This document shows positions 47,430 to 58,829 of a stretch of 64,000 nt of DNA, piece after piece. The position numbers and the translations under genes were made by a program. A model generated the notes under the pieces. The model saw nothing but the letters and a program-made list of their open reading frames with translations. It did not search any database and had not been told where the DNA came from. Within the stretch, counting starts at the first letter, position 1, and the number at the start of each line of letters is the position of its first letter. The DNA comes from Ephydatia muelleri (taxonomy: Eukaryota > Porifera > Demospongiae > Spongillida > Spongillidae). The stretch lies in contig JABACO010000014.1 of NCBI GenBank assembly GCA_013339895.1, positions 2,909,125 through 2,973,124 on the forward strand, read 5' to 3'.

Positions 47430-48760
47430 AGCCTCCCACATCGTTTAGTTAGAGCGTACCGACATCTTATTACTTCATGATATCCTAGTGGCTCGTTTAG
47501 CTGGTAATCAACCGTTCGTGTCAGGCCCGTAGCCAGGTCGGGAAAAGGGGGGGTTCGAAAATAATAAATGTGGACCTAAAGTGGGCGTGGATCACCAAAA
47601 GGGGATGGGTGCGGAAAGGGGATGTGCCCCCTCCCGCGCGAAGCGCGGAAGCTTTTGGAAACATTGATTTTGCAACTGAATGCAAACCAATTTGCAGACA
47701 CATGATTCATACCGCTTTATAACTCTTCATTGTAATTTAGTAAATATAATTGCCAATGTACATGTAAGCGCTCATGCATAACTTTTATTCATAATCCATT
47801 TCGGTCGACATTTAGCCCCTTCTATGAGACACCGACAATACTTCTGATCCAATGCTTAGTCATATAGGCTAGCTAGTATATTATACACACTGCAATGCAT
47901 AATGGATGCACCTTGCTGCGTAGTGATTTCAGGCTCGTTAGAATCTGGCGCAACCATTTCACTACATGTAGTTTTGCACTTATCAGAGTGATCGCTACAT
48001 TCGATTTCCTCTGTGGCTGCCGCTGTGGCAGAATTTGTTTCTGTAACTAAAGGATCCGACTGTTGCCCATCTCCCGTTGCCTTTCGTTTTACAGTTGGTA
48101 AGAACACATCAAGCTTCTGGCACAAGGCAGCGGGTAGTTCACGCTCTCTTTTTTTTTGCTGGGAGCTACCCGGCATTTTCGATCGGCGCACGCGCGTGAG
48201 TATTGAGTATGAATTAAAATTACAGTGTAAATTAATGATTTCATCATAACTAGAACTAAACATGAATCAAGACCATATTATTAAATGCGGGAAAGACCAG
48301 GACTGGATTGGCCTAGCCGCCCAGGAATCGCCTAATCGCCTTATAGAGTGGCCGGGACCTTTACCGTACTTCCACATAATTGGACCTTTTCCCCCTGAGG
48401 GGGGGTTCGTTCGAACCCCCCGAACCCCCCCTGGCTACGGGCCTGCGTGTTACGTCCGCGTCGCGTCGCTGGCTGACAGTTAATTGTTCACCGGAATTCT
48501 AAAAGACGCGCAACGTTTACTCCTCTCGATTGAACATTACATAAGTGTAAGATCTATTTTTTTTTTAAGTTGGGACTGCTTAAGGGCTTTTTGTTGTGCC
48601 TACTGTTTATAGTCAGCGGTATCTCTGTTACATGTGCACATAAATGATGTATTTGACACGAACCTGTATCTGACTTACTGTAACATGTACAAAAGCGGCC
48701 CTTCCGTTTTGGTAGTCGGTATTCCAATACACAACAAAGACCTGTAACAGTCGCTTGATG
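47430..48760. repeat. Merlin-associated dispersed repeat interrupted by a hAT element
   Basis: 47430-47521 and 48446-48740 are two halves of the repeat also present uninterrupted at 15540-16068. The interruption is the element at 47522-48445. The uninterrupted copy acts as an empty site, confirming that boundary independently. Confidence 0.75.
47522..48445 (-). mobile_element. Non-autonomous hAT derivative with 5-bp target duplication
   Basis: Inverted ends CAGGCCCGTAGCCAGG and CCTGGCTACGGGCCTG, flanked by perfect CGTGT duplicates (47517-47521, 48446-48450). On the - strand 47856-48263 encodes a 135-residue frame containing MPGSSQQKKRERELPAALCQ, resembling the N-terminal leader of ZMYM/P52-type hAT transposases; the rest of the transposase is deleted. 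The GCGCGAAGCGCGG block near 47635 also occurs in the hAT elements at 12.4 and 32.9 kb. Confidence 0.8.
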
Positions 48761-50175
48761 CCTGTGAGTAGTGATAAATCAAAAACGATACGTTCACCAC
48801 CAGCGGCTGGACAATAAGTTGATAATCAGACAATACCGTAATTTACAAAGAACCACAACAAAAAGTAATATTGTATCTCATTATATTACATACTGTCATG
48901 TTTTGCGAACCACAATCATTCTTACTTTGAGACGTTTAGTAAAAATAAATAGCATTTGCAAATGCTGTAACATATCTGTAAACAAAACCATCGACGCGCA
49001 AGTACAAGCATTAATTATCACTGATAACGTGCGCCAGTTTTCACGCCCATGTGTTATTGGCGGGAAAAGAGAGGGTTACTTTAAGTGTGCGTAGTGGTGG
49101 AACCAACCGATAGAAAACGTTAGGCGAGCAATAAAACTCATCAGCACACATGGGGAAACACATATACAACACACAGAACTAGCCACAATGTTTGTAAACC
49201 TGTGATCTAGACGTGAGTTTTAAGGGGCAGTATTGTGGGGATCCACGCAATGAAGGTAAACCAGCGATGCAGAGTGTGTGGCCGCTTCTTAACGGAGGCT
49301 AGAGAGAGAAGGGGGAAAAGGAGTTCATACAAGTGCAGAGAGCTTGCAGACGATTTGCAGTCTTTGCAATTATATACACAGGCAATGACATAATGGGCCA
49401 CTCAGAAATCATCTGAAGAGTACATAGTTTACTTCGCCCTTGTGATTGGAAAGTGTACACAGCAGTTGTCTGCAAAAACAATTATGTGTACTGAATTGAT
49501 GCATGTATATACGTGTATGTACATGTAAGTTTACACTGGTCTTTTCTTACCAAAAACAACCAACCACAAAAGTCACCAGCAATACACAAAATTGTTGCTG
49601 GCATTTGTGCAGTTGCCCCTCCATCCAAATGGGATTTTCACTGGATGAGCACAGTCCCAATTATCCAGCAATCCTGAGCTGTTGTGTCCCATGTGCCTAA
49701 TGATTGTGAGCCAACCACTGGAGCCATGTAGGGCATTGGTATGTACTGACTGTACCATCCAGTAGTTCGTGGCATAGGTCAAACTCAGATTATTGTCCAG
49801 CAGGTGGAAGACATGAGACAGTCTGTAGAGAAGATGGTAAGGACTAAACAAACACTGATTGAAAGCACGCAAATCGAAGGAGGAAATAATCAACAGCACC
49901 AAAGTGACTGACAAGGAATGTCCCTTTGTCTAGGAATTGGATGAAGCCCTCAATCCTTTAACATCCATAGGCAACAATACTTAGGCAAATTCGGGCAGGG
50001 AATAATGGCTCACATGATTGCCACAAAGCAAGTTTTCAAGAGGAACAATGTGCTTCCAGGGTGATACACAGAACCCTATCTGAAAGTACAAAAGATTATA
50101 TCATACAAATCCAGACAGGAGGAACTGTAAGTAAAGAACAGGTGATGAGTGTTTATTTACGTCCTTCTGTAGCCA
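48761..50175. other. No gene recognised
   Basis: Repeat-derived in its first part; otherwise only short frames without motifs. Confidence 0.35.
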
Positions 50176-50644
50176 TTGACTCTAGTGTGTGCAACTAAGC
50201 CTGGTCTTCCAAAAATGAGGCTTGTTGTAGCAGACTCTTTTAAGCAATGTGTGAGTGAAGTTCAGGGTGTGAGTGAAGTTCAGGGTCTGAGAAGGCTACT
50301 TTCACCAGAAAGACCTGAAACAGTTCTTGAGGAGGAGATCAGAACCATGAGAAGAAAACAAAAAATAAGATACTGACTGAAGCAGGGATATCACTAGATA
50401 TTGATGCAAAGACTGGACTTGCAATGAAAGCTACGTTAGGTATGCCATGGAACCAACTTCGAACACTTTAGTGTAAATGTGTTGAGTACAGAATTCATGA
50501 ATACATATGAAAGCACATTTACTGGTATTACAGACAGATGGTTGGCACATTCTGGTGTACACCTAGCAAGGCAACAAGTTATTGCTAAGAAAGAGATTGG
50601 AGACAATCTGAAGCTGAAATTGCACAATTCTGTTTTTCACATAG
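50176..50644 (+). pseudogene. Transposon-associated gene, 5' part, disrupted
   Basis: In shifting frames the sequence reads SPERPETVLEEEIRTMRRK, then KILTEAGISLDIDAKTGLAM and GMPWNQLRT. This arrangement resembles the N-terminal part of a large uncharacterised transposon-associated family found in cnidarians and sponges. A probable 3' part lies at 58830-59900, beyond the inserted block. Several stops are present. Confidence 0.45.
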
Positions 50645-51104
50645 GGTGTGTAACCTCCCCTGCATAATTAAATCCGATTTTTCCGAATACTTTTAAAACA
50701 CTAATTGATTTTTCAGGTTTATGAGGATCTGAAAATCGATTTTTCCGAATAGTTTTAAAAACAAATTTGTCCGAATTGGTTTTTCCAAATTTCCTGCCGA
50801 ATACCTAGGTTATTCAGGTTAAGGTGCTTGTAGAGTGCACACTGAGAAGATAATTTATGTCTGCACAGAAATCCACCTGGTCTTGCACCCAAACCAGAGC
50901 TATGCATGTCAGCTTAATTAAAACACAGAGACACAAAGGTCTACAGTAGCATGTGTTTGTCAAATAGAGTTTAATAAATTGTATGTCTTTACCATGCACT
51001 TGTACATATCAATGTAAACCTAACCATCCAACACTAACCACTGAGACCAGACATCACCATTAAAAACTCACCTCACATCTGTTCTTTTCTAGATCATCCC
51101 CCCC

Positions 51105-51235
51105 CCCCCCACTTTATATCTATTTAAATCAATTAACGACTAATTAACGACTAGTTTGATGTAATCAGCAGTGTCCCATAAGTGTCTCTTCACCAGTTAG
51201 TGTCTCTCAAGAGTAGTCGTTTCTACTTTGTAGCA
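51105..51235 (+). repeat. Direct repeat copy 1 (Merlin-associated leader)
   Basis: The CCCCACTTTA...TGATGTAATCAGCAGTGTCCC sequence recurs at 53635-53765 with few differences. The second copy lies just upstream of a Merlin N-terminal fragment, so the repeat is probably its 5' leader. Confidence 0.75.
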
Positions 51236-51435
51236 AGGAAACTATCCATGCCACGCCCATACCACGCCCATGCCACGCCCATATCACGCCCATGCCCCAC
51301 GTGCGAGTCAAAGGAGGTACAGAATCTGCAAAGTCGTGTTTCCTATGAGGTATTAATCAGAACATTTGTACCACCTAGGCCTGACTTAGGACACACATCA
51401 CAACATGCATCTACGTCTAAGTGTACAGTTCAAGT

Positions 51436-51870
51436 TTATTCACCATGAATGTGAGCAAACACACCCACACCCACATGCACACACATACAAACACACACAT
51501 GCACACAAACACACACAAATATATGCACACACAAACACACACATATGCACACACAAACATCACACACACATACACACACACACAAACACATGCACACACA
51601 CGCACACACAAACACACACAAGCACACACAAACACATGCACACACACATAAAAACACACACGCACACACACAAACACACACATGCACACAAACACACAAA
51701 CACATACATGCACACACAAACACACACACATGCACACATACACACCACACATGCACACACACACACAAACACACACACATGCACACAAAACATCACACAC
51801 AGCAAACATACACACACATACATACCACACATGTACACACACAACAAACATACACAATACACACTCGCTC
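51436..51870. repeat. Long imperfect CA array
   Basis: CACACA with interspersed AAACAC and CATGCA units over more than 400 bp, in the intron-like sequence on the 3' side of the GC-rich exon at 51875-52268. Open frames across it are artefacts of the periodicity. Confidence 0.9.
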
Positions 51871-51874
51871 CTAC

Positions 51875-52268
51875 TCAACTTCTGCCCAATGCTGTACACA
51901 GCCTGGTGCGTCAGCGTCAGCTGCATCCCAAGAGACAGGAAGTGGCCGGCCAGAAGGGGCGAGTCCTCGGCCATGCACGAGCTCAACCACAGGCACGTCT
52001 CCCTCAAGAGAAGCACCGAAGAGAAAGGGAAACACAACTGGAACGCCATCAGAAAGTACTCCCCCGCGTCATCCTGCTTAGTCAACTTCACCTTGGCCTT
52101 GGTCCCCTTGGCCGCCACCACGCAAGCCCCAGCGACGACATACAGGTGCGCCCCTAGCTGCCAGCACCTCGGGTCCGTACTCTGACCCTGCCTCTTCAGC
52201 TGCCCAAACGCCTGCCTGCACACGCCCAGGCACTTCCCGGGGTCCCCGGCCCGGGAGAACGCCTGGGC
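51875..52268 (-). CDS. Single internal exon of an unidentified gene, GC-rich
   Basis: Acceptor CTCCCTCCTGCAG and donor GTAGGA bound 394 nt open in one frame (131 codons plus one base). The product begins [20 protein letters not shown] and is Ala/Leu/Cys rich, apparently all-helical, with segments such as [17 protein letters not shown] and [16 protein letters not shown] that look like helical-repeat (TPR-like) protein. A remote resemblance to helical regions of separase-like proteins is a guess only. GC content is far above all surroundings, and both flanks are CA arrays, as seen in introns. No other exon of the gene was found, so it may be a captured exon within a transposon or part of a widely spaced gene. 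Confidence 0.5.
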
Positions 52269-52287
52269 CTGCAGGAGGGAGAGCAGC

Positions 52288-52440
52288 CCACAGACACACA
52301 GATACACACACAGGTACACACACACACAGATACACACACACACAGATACACACAGACACACACAGATGCACAGATACACACAGATGCACACAGATAGACA
52401 CACACACACATGACACACACACACACACACACACACACAA
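52288..52440. repeat. CA/ACAGAT-rich array
   Basis: ACACACACAGATACACAC units upstream (on the - strand) of the GC-rich exon; forms the polypyrimidine side of its intron. Confidence 0.85.
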
Positions 52441-52520
52441 CGTAACATGATCCCAATGCCCAATTGAATAGACATTTAATACTTAAAAATAGACATTTAA
52501 CACAGTAATACTCTCAAATA

Positions 52521-52996
52521 CTAAACAGGGTATTGTTCTGCAATATGCATGACAATCTTTGAAAAAGTCTCTGGCCCACCAAATCGCCGTCTCCACATGA
52601 ATTCGGGTAGGTGTGTTTCAAATAAGTTTGAATGCATGGCCCTCTCTTCCCTCAGAAGGCGTTTACAGCAGCTCCACATACCTTCCACACCCTGTGTGTG
52701 TGCTCCAGTAGCTGGGTCCACAAAATGAATGGAGTGATTGACTGTCTGGTGTGTTGTTTGAGTAATTCTTCTGTAGGCGGCCCATTCATCACTGAACACT
52801 ACACTGCCAGGACGAATATATTGCTGGATGAGAGGGAGGAGTGTGGCGGCATCTCTGTGCTCAACCTCCACCAAGAAGCACTCTCCTGTTATTCTTTCGG
52901 TCCCCCCAAACACCCAGTGACCTTCAACTTGCCTGCCTCGGTTGTACTTTCTTTTTCCAAATTTACTCTCATCAATCTCTACTTCAACTCCTGGAC
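52521..52996 (-). CDS. Merlin (IS1595/ISXO2-type) transposase, catalytic part
   Basis: The frame is open from an acceptor-like site (TTGAG at ~52997) to the TAG at 52521. It contains EVEIDESKFGKRKYNRGRQV then WVFGG (first Asp), VVFSDEWAAYR (second Asp), TVNHSIHFVDPATGAHTQ and GVEGMWSCCKR (Glu), then LPEFMWRRRFG. All DDE residues are present and the order is regular for Merlin. The N-terminal zinc-binding part is missing upstream; a candidate is on the opposite strand at 53817-53965. Probably a truncated copy whose remaining part is intact. Confidence 0.8.
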
Positions 52997-53016
52997 CTCA
53001 ATGATGGACGGGTGAT

Positions 53017-53463
53017 CTATAAAATATTGGGCACAGATGTCCCGTATAACGGTTCTGACGCTATCCGCGGTACGGGGAATAGCGGTTCTGACGGTTCTGA
53101 CGGTTCTGATGCTGACGTTACTGGTATACGGGGTATGGTACTTCCGGGCATGGTATTGTCACATACAATAGAATCAGGTGACCAAGCAGAGGCGGTATTT
53201 TCAACACTTACTTGTACTGGTACTGGTATTGATGATGGCAAGGACGATGATTCAGCAATATGGCTTGACGGGTTTGTAGAAGATGAGTTTGTAGAAGATG
53301 AGTTTGAACAGTGACCATATTTAGCGGCCGAAGAGTTAGTACAAAATTGTCCCTTTCGAACACAGGAGCAGGATTTACACCGAGCGTTTTTGCCATTACA
53401 CTGGCAGCACGGGGTTAGTCGACTCCTCTTTACGTCAGGTTTTCGGGGCGCTAATTCAACCAT
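53017..53463 (-). CDS. CxC-motif Cys-rich small protein
   Basis: 148 residues starting with ATG at 53463. Near the N-terminus CCQCNGKNARCKSCSCVRKG continues to a further Cys (QFCTN) and a later Cys: a compact Cys cluster recurrent in sponge and cnidarian transposon-linked proteins. The rest is Ser/Thr/Pro rich, with SNSSSTNSSSTN and EPSEPSEP low-complexity stretches. It ends 20 bp before the Merlin frame begins, on the same strand, so it may be the first exon or a companion ORF of the same element. Function unknown. Confidence 0.5.
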   Translation of the reverse strand: MVELAPRKPDVKRSRLTPCCQCNGKNARCKSCSCVRKGQFCTNSSAAKYGHCSNSSSTNSSSTNPSSHIAESSSLPSSIPVPVQVSVENTASAWSPDSIVCDNTMPGSTIPRIPVTSASEPSEPSEPLFPVPRIASEPLYGTSVPNIL

Positions 53464-53634
53464 GGCACCAGAGCCTCCATCGCTACAGGCAGAACATATC
53501 TGATTATTGCGCTAGCGAGTTAAACAGAATGACAGACTTCTCACCCACTTCAAGTAAGTATGCGCGCTCTGTTTGAGTATGTATAGGAATTAGAGAGCAT
53601 TACGCAATCGTACTGATGGGAAGTTTCCGTTCAT

Positions 53635-53765
53635 CCCCCCCACTTTAAATCTATTTAAATCAATTAACGACTAATTAGCGACTAGTTTGATGTAATCAGC
53701 AGTGTCCCGTAAGTGTCTCTTCACCCGTAAATGTCTCTCAAGGCAGTTTCTACTTTTGGCAGGTA
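53635..53765 (+). repeat. Direct repeat copy 2 (Merlin-associated leader)
   Basis: Near-identical to 51105-51235; followed within ~55 bp by the start codon of a Merlin N-terminal fragment. Confidence 0.75.
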
Positions 53766-53816
53766 ATCCTATGTATAAAAGCGGAGTTCAATACAGCGCG
53801 TGCATATCGGTATTAG

Positions 53817-53965
53817 ATGGCTCAAGCGCAGTTGCCGCAGTGGTTGGTTGGCCATCTGACGTATAGAGATCTGTGCGCAGCATTGTCCGACGCGGAATCC
53901 ACTGTGCACTGGTGCCAGCGACACAGACTCCTTGCAGATAAGAAAAGTACCGTTATTCTGTTGGG
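53817..53965 (+). pseudogene. Merlin transposase N-terminal fragment
   Basis: The ATG at 53817 opens a frame MAQAQLPQWLVGHLTYRDLC, then VHWCQRHRLLADKKS, which resembles the N-terminal leader of Merlin transposases. It ends at about 53965, where the RT element begins, suggesting insertion into this Merlin copy. Confidence 0.5.
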
Positions 53966-56808
53966 GGTCTCGGGAGGGAGGAGCTATTGTTCGTGATATC
54001 AATTCAGCATATGAGGAAGTGATCCATTGGAAGCGTAATATCTTTTTGATTCCTTTTGGCATTATTGGCAAGGCATTTGTTCAAGAACTTGCGCGACTGT
54101 TTCAAGCATTTGCTGATGGCTCTAGTTTAGAGTGTGTTGTGATGAAGGCGACTTCTATTCTTCCTATACTACTCTTGCAAAAGCCCAGCAAGAATAGTAA
54201 ATCCAAGGATCACGTTAAACATTTGAAACGACGTCTGGATCTGTGGAGTGCTGGTGATATTAATGCTCTCCTCGATGAAGGCCGGTATATACAACATTAC
54301 TTGTGTACAAAGAAGTATGATCGGATGCAAAGTGATGAAACAGTGGCTCGCAAGTTTGATTTTCTGATGAAACATGGAAGGACACGGGATGCTCTCAGGC
54401 TATTATCTTCATCATCTAATGGAAATGTATTACAACTGCATGACAGTGTCACTGTGTTTGAGATGACATCAACTTGGTGAACAGATATCCCGTTCTGTAA
54501 GAGACATTCTATCTGATAAACACCCTAAAGGAATACCATCTGTTTATTCTTCCCTTCTCCAAGACAATCCTGCCCCAGTTAACCCCATACTTTTTGACCA
54601 ACTCACAGCCCAGTCTATATATCAAGCTGCTTTACACACCGAGGGCTCGGCTGGCCTCTCTGGTTTAGACGCATATGCTTGGAGGCGTCTTTGCTCATCA
54701 TACACCTCTGCTTCACAAGACCTCTGTTCGGCACTTGCCTCTGTTGGCAAACGTTATGCACAGCTGATATTCCCTCAGAGTTTCTCTGTGCTTTTGTGGC
54801 ATGTCGACTGGTACCTTTGGATAAAAACCCAGGTGTGCGGCCAATAGCAATAGGAAAACTACCACGTCGAATCATTTCTAAGGCAGTATTGAGCATTATT
54901 GGTCAGGACATTGCTGATGCTACTTGTCCCTTACAGTTGTGTGCTGGCCTTGTGGGTGGTTGTGAGGCTGCAATACATGCAATTCAGAAACTCTTCTCAA
55001 ACACTTCCACGGAAGGTATTTTATTAGTCGATGCCAACAATGCCTTTAATGTGCTAAACCGACAAGCTGCTCTACACAACATCAGTGTTCTCTGTCCCCC
55101 ATTTTTTCAGATCCTTCAGAACACGTATCGTACCTCGATAAGGGTTGTCATTCCAGGTAATGGTGAAATATCTTCTTCAGAAGGAACATCTCAGGGGGAT
55201 CCATTGGCCATGGGTATGTATGCACTAGGGGTTATACCCTTAATACGGACCCTGACAGCAACATGCCCTCAAGTTCACCAGGTGTGGTATGCAGATGATG
55301 CATCTGGCGCAGGGTCATGTGCTGATTTGCGTGTGTGGTGGGATGCTCTGTGTTCTGCTGGTCCTAATTTTGGATACCATCCCAACCCATCTAAAACATT
55401 TTTAGTCACCAAACCCGAGCATGCTGAGAAGGCCAAACAGCTATTTGCTGGCACCAATGTTTCTATTTGTGCTGGAAAGCATTGTCTTGGGGCGGCCATT
55501 GGCTCTAAATCCTTTACTGAAGAGTATGTCAGAAAGAAAGTATGCACCTGGGTTGAGGAAGTTAAGAGTCTGGCATGTATTGCTGCCACGCACCCGCATT
55601 CAGCGTACAGTGCATTCACCCATGGTCTCTCCAGTCGGTGGACTTTCGTCTCAAGGACAATGTCGGACATACAAAACCTATTAGTCCCTTTGGAGCACGC
55701 AATTCACGAATATCTTTTACCAGCCCTAACAGGCCGCCCTTCATGCTCCAGTCTGGAACGTAGCTATCTTGCCCTACCAGTCTGACTTGGGGGACTGGGC
55801 ATAGCCAATCCCACCGAAACGTCCACTCCTGCCTTCCTTGCATCAGTAAAACTTACTGCTCCCCTTACTTTCATGATTGTGTCAATGGGAACCACCGAGA
55901 TTCAGCTAGACTACAACTTACTTCAATCCCTGAAGAGGGATATCAGTTCAGAAAATCACAAGTCACTTCAGCAAAAAGCAGAAGGCATATACAAGATATT
56001 ACCTCCATCACTGCAACGCTGCTTTGATCAGGCTTGTGAAAAAGGTTCGTCCTCTTGGTTATCTGCCCTTCCCATTACAGATCATGGCTTCCATCTAAAC
56101 TAAGGAGAGTTTCGTGATGCTTTGTGCTTGAGATACGACTGGTCCCTTCCCAATGTCCCTCAACATTGCAGTTGTGGAAAACATTTCTCTGTTGACCATG
56201 CCATGACTTGCCATCTTGGTGGTTTCCTAACTGTTAGGCATAATGACATCAGAGATTTTACTGCCTCATTGCTGACAGAAGTTTGTCATAATGTTGCAGC
56301 AGAGCCAACATTACAACCTCTCAATAGAGAAACGTTTTCTTACCGTACAGCCAACACAGATGCCGAGGCCAGGGCAGACATTAGAGCAAGAGGATTTTGG
56401 TCAAAAGGCCAAGATGCATATTTTGATGTAAGGGTTTTTCACCCTAATGCATCTAGCTACGTTTCCAAACCTCTTTCTGCTCTCTTTCGTACCCATGAGC
56501 AAGCCAAGAAAAGGGAATACGGGCAACGCATTCGTGATGTTGAACATGGCGTCTTCACACCCCTTGTTTTTTCCACCTCGGGTGCAATGGGGAGAGAAGC
56601 CACTATTTTCTACAAACGGTTAGCCAACCTACTTTCTGACAAACAAGACAAGGCATATTCCCCCATTATGGGCTGGCTGAGATGTCGTCTGTCTTTTGCC
56701 ATACTGCGCAGTGCTATCATGTGCCTGCGAGGAAGTAGATCTTCATACCACCATCCAGTTTATTGTGATCTGGCCCTAGCAGTACATGAGGGCAGAGTCT
56801 CACTATAG
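53932..56808 (+). pseudogene. Retroelement reverse transcriptase with C-terminal endonuclease-like domain
   Basis: Similarity runs over the whole interval: IFLIPFGIIGKAFVQELARL near 54040; RT blocks KNPGVRPIAIG, LLVDANNAFNVLNRQ, EGTSQGDPLAMGMYA and VWYADDASGAG (catalytic Asp-Asp), and a GYHPNPSKTFLV thumb; then HCSCGKHFSVDHAMTC (CCHC-like) and ARADIRARGFW...DAYFDVRVF, which looks like a PD-(D/E)xK restriction-like nuclease. That order fits non-LTR elements of the R2/restriction-like-endonuclease type, a tentative clade call. The copy has frame changes near 54475 and 54760 and in-frame nonsense codons at 55783-55785 (TGA, possibly CGA decay) and 56101-56103. An AATAAA-like 3' end lies near 56990. 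Confidence 0.75.
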
Positions 56809-57289
56809 GCTCGTTTGATCACATTTGTTAGTGTGTATTTATTTTTATGTCTGTTATATGTTATGTTGTTTTCTTGTATTATCATTTGTTTGTTATGTAC
56901 ACTGTGTTATACTCTTTGCTATTTGGCATTGTGGAATTTTCATTCACATCAGATATGTTCACTTCGTACCACTGTAGAGCTCTACAATAAAAAAATGCAA
57001 TACTACATAAATTTATTGCTACTACATATAAACACAACTCGTGGCATATACTAATGAACTTAGCTACTTACTTGAAGACGACGATAAAAGCATTTAGCTA
57101 GTACACGCTGTATATTTTGTATCCCCAATTGATGCACATTAAATATTTTGTATTATATTACTATCTATTTACTCAATTATTGATTGCTCGTCCCCACATT
57201 GCATGTATGTATAAATAGTAAAAACAACAGTGACGTATAAAACTCTAATTATGAATATGAAATACTCAATTGAAAATCATATCCGGATA

Positions 57290-57508
57290 TCGGTATAAAA
57301 GGTATTCGAATAATGGGCGAATTGTCGATGCTGACGACGAATACCTAAGTACCTCGGAATGAAGAAACTTAAACCGGTTATTTCGAATAGATAAAATTCA
57401 CAAATCGATTTTTCCGAGTAATGCTAAGTTGCTATTCGAACGGATAGGTTTTTGCGAATATCCGAATAACCCGACTAACCTGATAACCGGTTACACACCC
57501 TAGCGTGC
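57290..57508. repeat. ~215-bp terminal repeat, copy 1
   Basis: From GTATTCGAATAATGGGCGAA to GGTTACACACCCTA. Nearly the same sequence recurs at 57725-57948 in the same orientation. ATTCGAAT/TTCCGA motifs recur within it. It resembles the end of a DNA transposon. Confidence 0.8.
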
Positions 57509-57724
57509 AAAGATGTGTTGACCAGTCACAACTTTATGATGCATGCAAATGCTTGCTGTACTTGTAACCTTATAAGTCCATGTACAGAGTAATTATAACA
57601 CTGGCTAAAGAACCCCATTATTCAGATGATTTCACTTCACATCACTAATGCATTACTTTACTAAGAATGCGTAGCCCAGATCAGTGTAGTATATCATACT
57701 TGTTCACTCCCAATTTATTTAAAT

Positions 57725-57948
57725 GGTATGAAAAGACATTCGAATAATGGGCGAATTGTCGATGCTGACGACGAATATCTAAGTACCTCCGAATGGAGAA
57801 ACACAAACCGGTTATTTCGAATAAATAAAATTCACTAATCGATTTATCCGAGTAATGCTAAGTTGAATTGCTATTCGAACGGATAGGTTTTTGCGACTGA
57901 ATATCCGAATAACCCGAATAACCTGATAACCGGTTACACACCCTATAA
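57725..57948. repeat. ~220-bp terminal repeat, copy 2
   Basis: About 90% identical by eye to copy 1, with two small insertions (near 57867 and 57895). Ends GGTTACACACCCTA. Confidence 0.8.
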
Positions 57949-58829
57949 TCTCACATCCTTCTTGCGATGATGAAATACGAGCAGCTGCCTCCACGCCTCA
58001 AACAGAAACTTTATGATGAAAATGAAAGGTAAAGCTGCATAGTAAACTATGAAGGGCTTCAATGCATTAATATGAGTTCCTTTAACAGTGAAGGTACTCT
58101 AACATGGCATTTCAGGCAATGAAGTAATTTATGGACCAGGTGATAAGGGTATGAGGTTCATTCAAGATGAACTTTCAAATAGTGAATACTAGCTCACCAT
58201 ACTCCATTCATAGCACTTGCGTGTTTGCTTATTTTGAAACACATGCAGGACACCATAGCCAAATTCCGTATAGCCCTTGACAGATACAAGGAGGAAGTGA
58301 TGGAAGTAAGCCAAGTCATTTGCAAGCAATATGTATAATTCCACACAATATTTTGACCCCTACATTGTTATATGTTTACAGGGGCTACAACATCAGGGTT
58401 TTCGTATCTAGAGACTACGAATTTTTATGTGCACTATATGGACTATCAGGTGCAAGTGGTATATAACATGAGAACAGAACTACACATATAGGGAAGCAAA
58501 CTTTGTTTGGTAACACTTGATGACCTTGAGAGCAGTTGTTGTTTGAGAGCACCTTTAGTGAAGCGAACTGGAGTCAATGTGTAGTGATTAGCAAAGATTT
58601 CTAGCATCTGGAGGAATATAAATAAAGTCCAATTGCAAGAGTGAACCCTTGTTCAGCATTCCACTCACCCAGGTTATCAATGTGAGCTTCATAAATCCAA
58701 ATATTTACAGGATTGCACATATCAAAAATGTATTCATTACTTTGAAGAGGAATGCCTGGCCTATTGGATTTAAAGCTTGCATTGCAGTTGTCAATGAATG
58801 CAGAGGCTAACTACTGCATCATACAAAGC
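57949..58829. other. No gene recognised
   Basis: No supported exon; possibly decayed parts of the transposon gene that follows. Confidence 0.35.

Larger units (their letters stand above)
50645..57505. mobile_element. Nested transposon block bounded by TAGGGTGTGTAACC termini
   Basis: TAGGGTGTGTAACC at about 50645 is mirrored by GGTTACACACCCTA ending near 57505 (and again near 57945). Subterminal sequences on both sides are rich in TTCCGAAT/ATTCGAAT motifs. No matching target duplication could be confirmed. The block contains Merlin sequences, a GC-rich exon, CA arrays and an RT element. It may be one large element with later insertions or two solo ends by chance. Confidence 0.4.

Noticed and set aside
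51405..52475. Long Cys/Val and His/Thr-rich frames on both strands across the CA arrays
   Set aside because: Dinucleotide repeats without stops; only the GC-rich 51875-52268 part has non-repetitive coding character.
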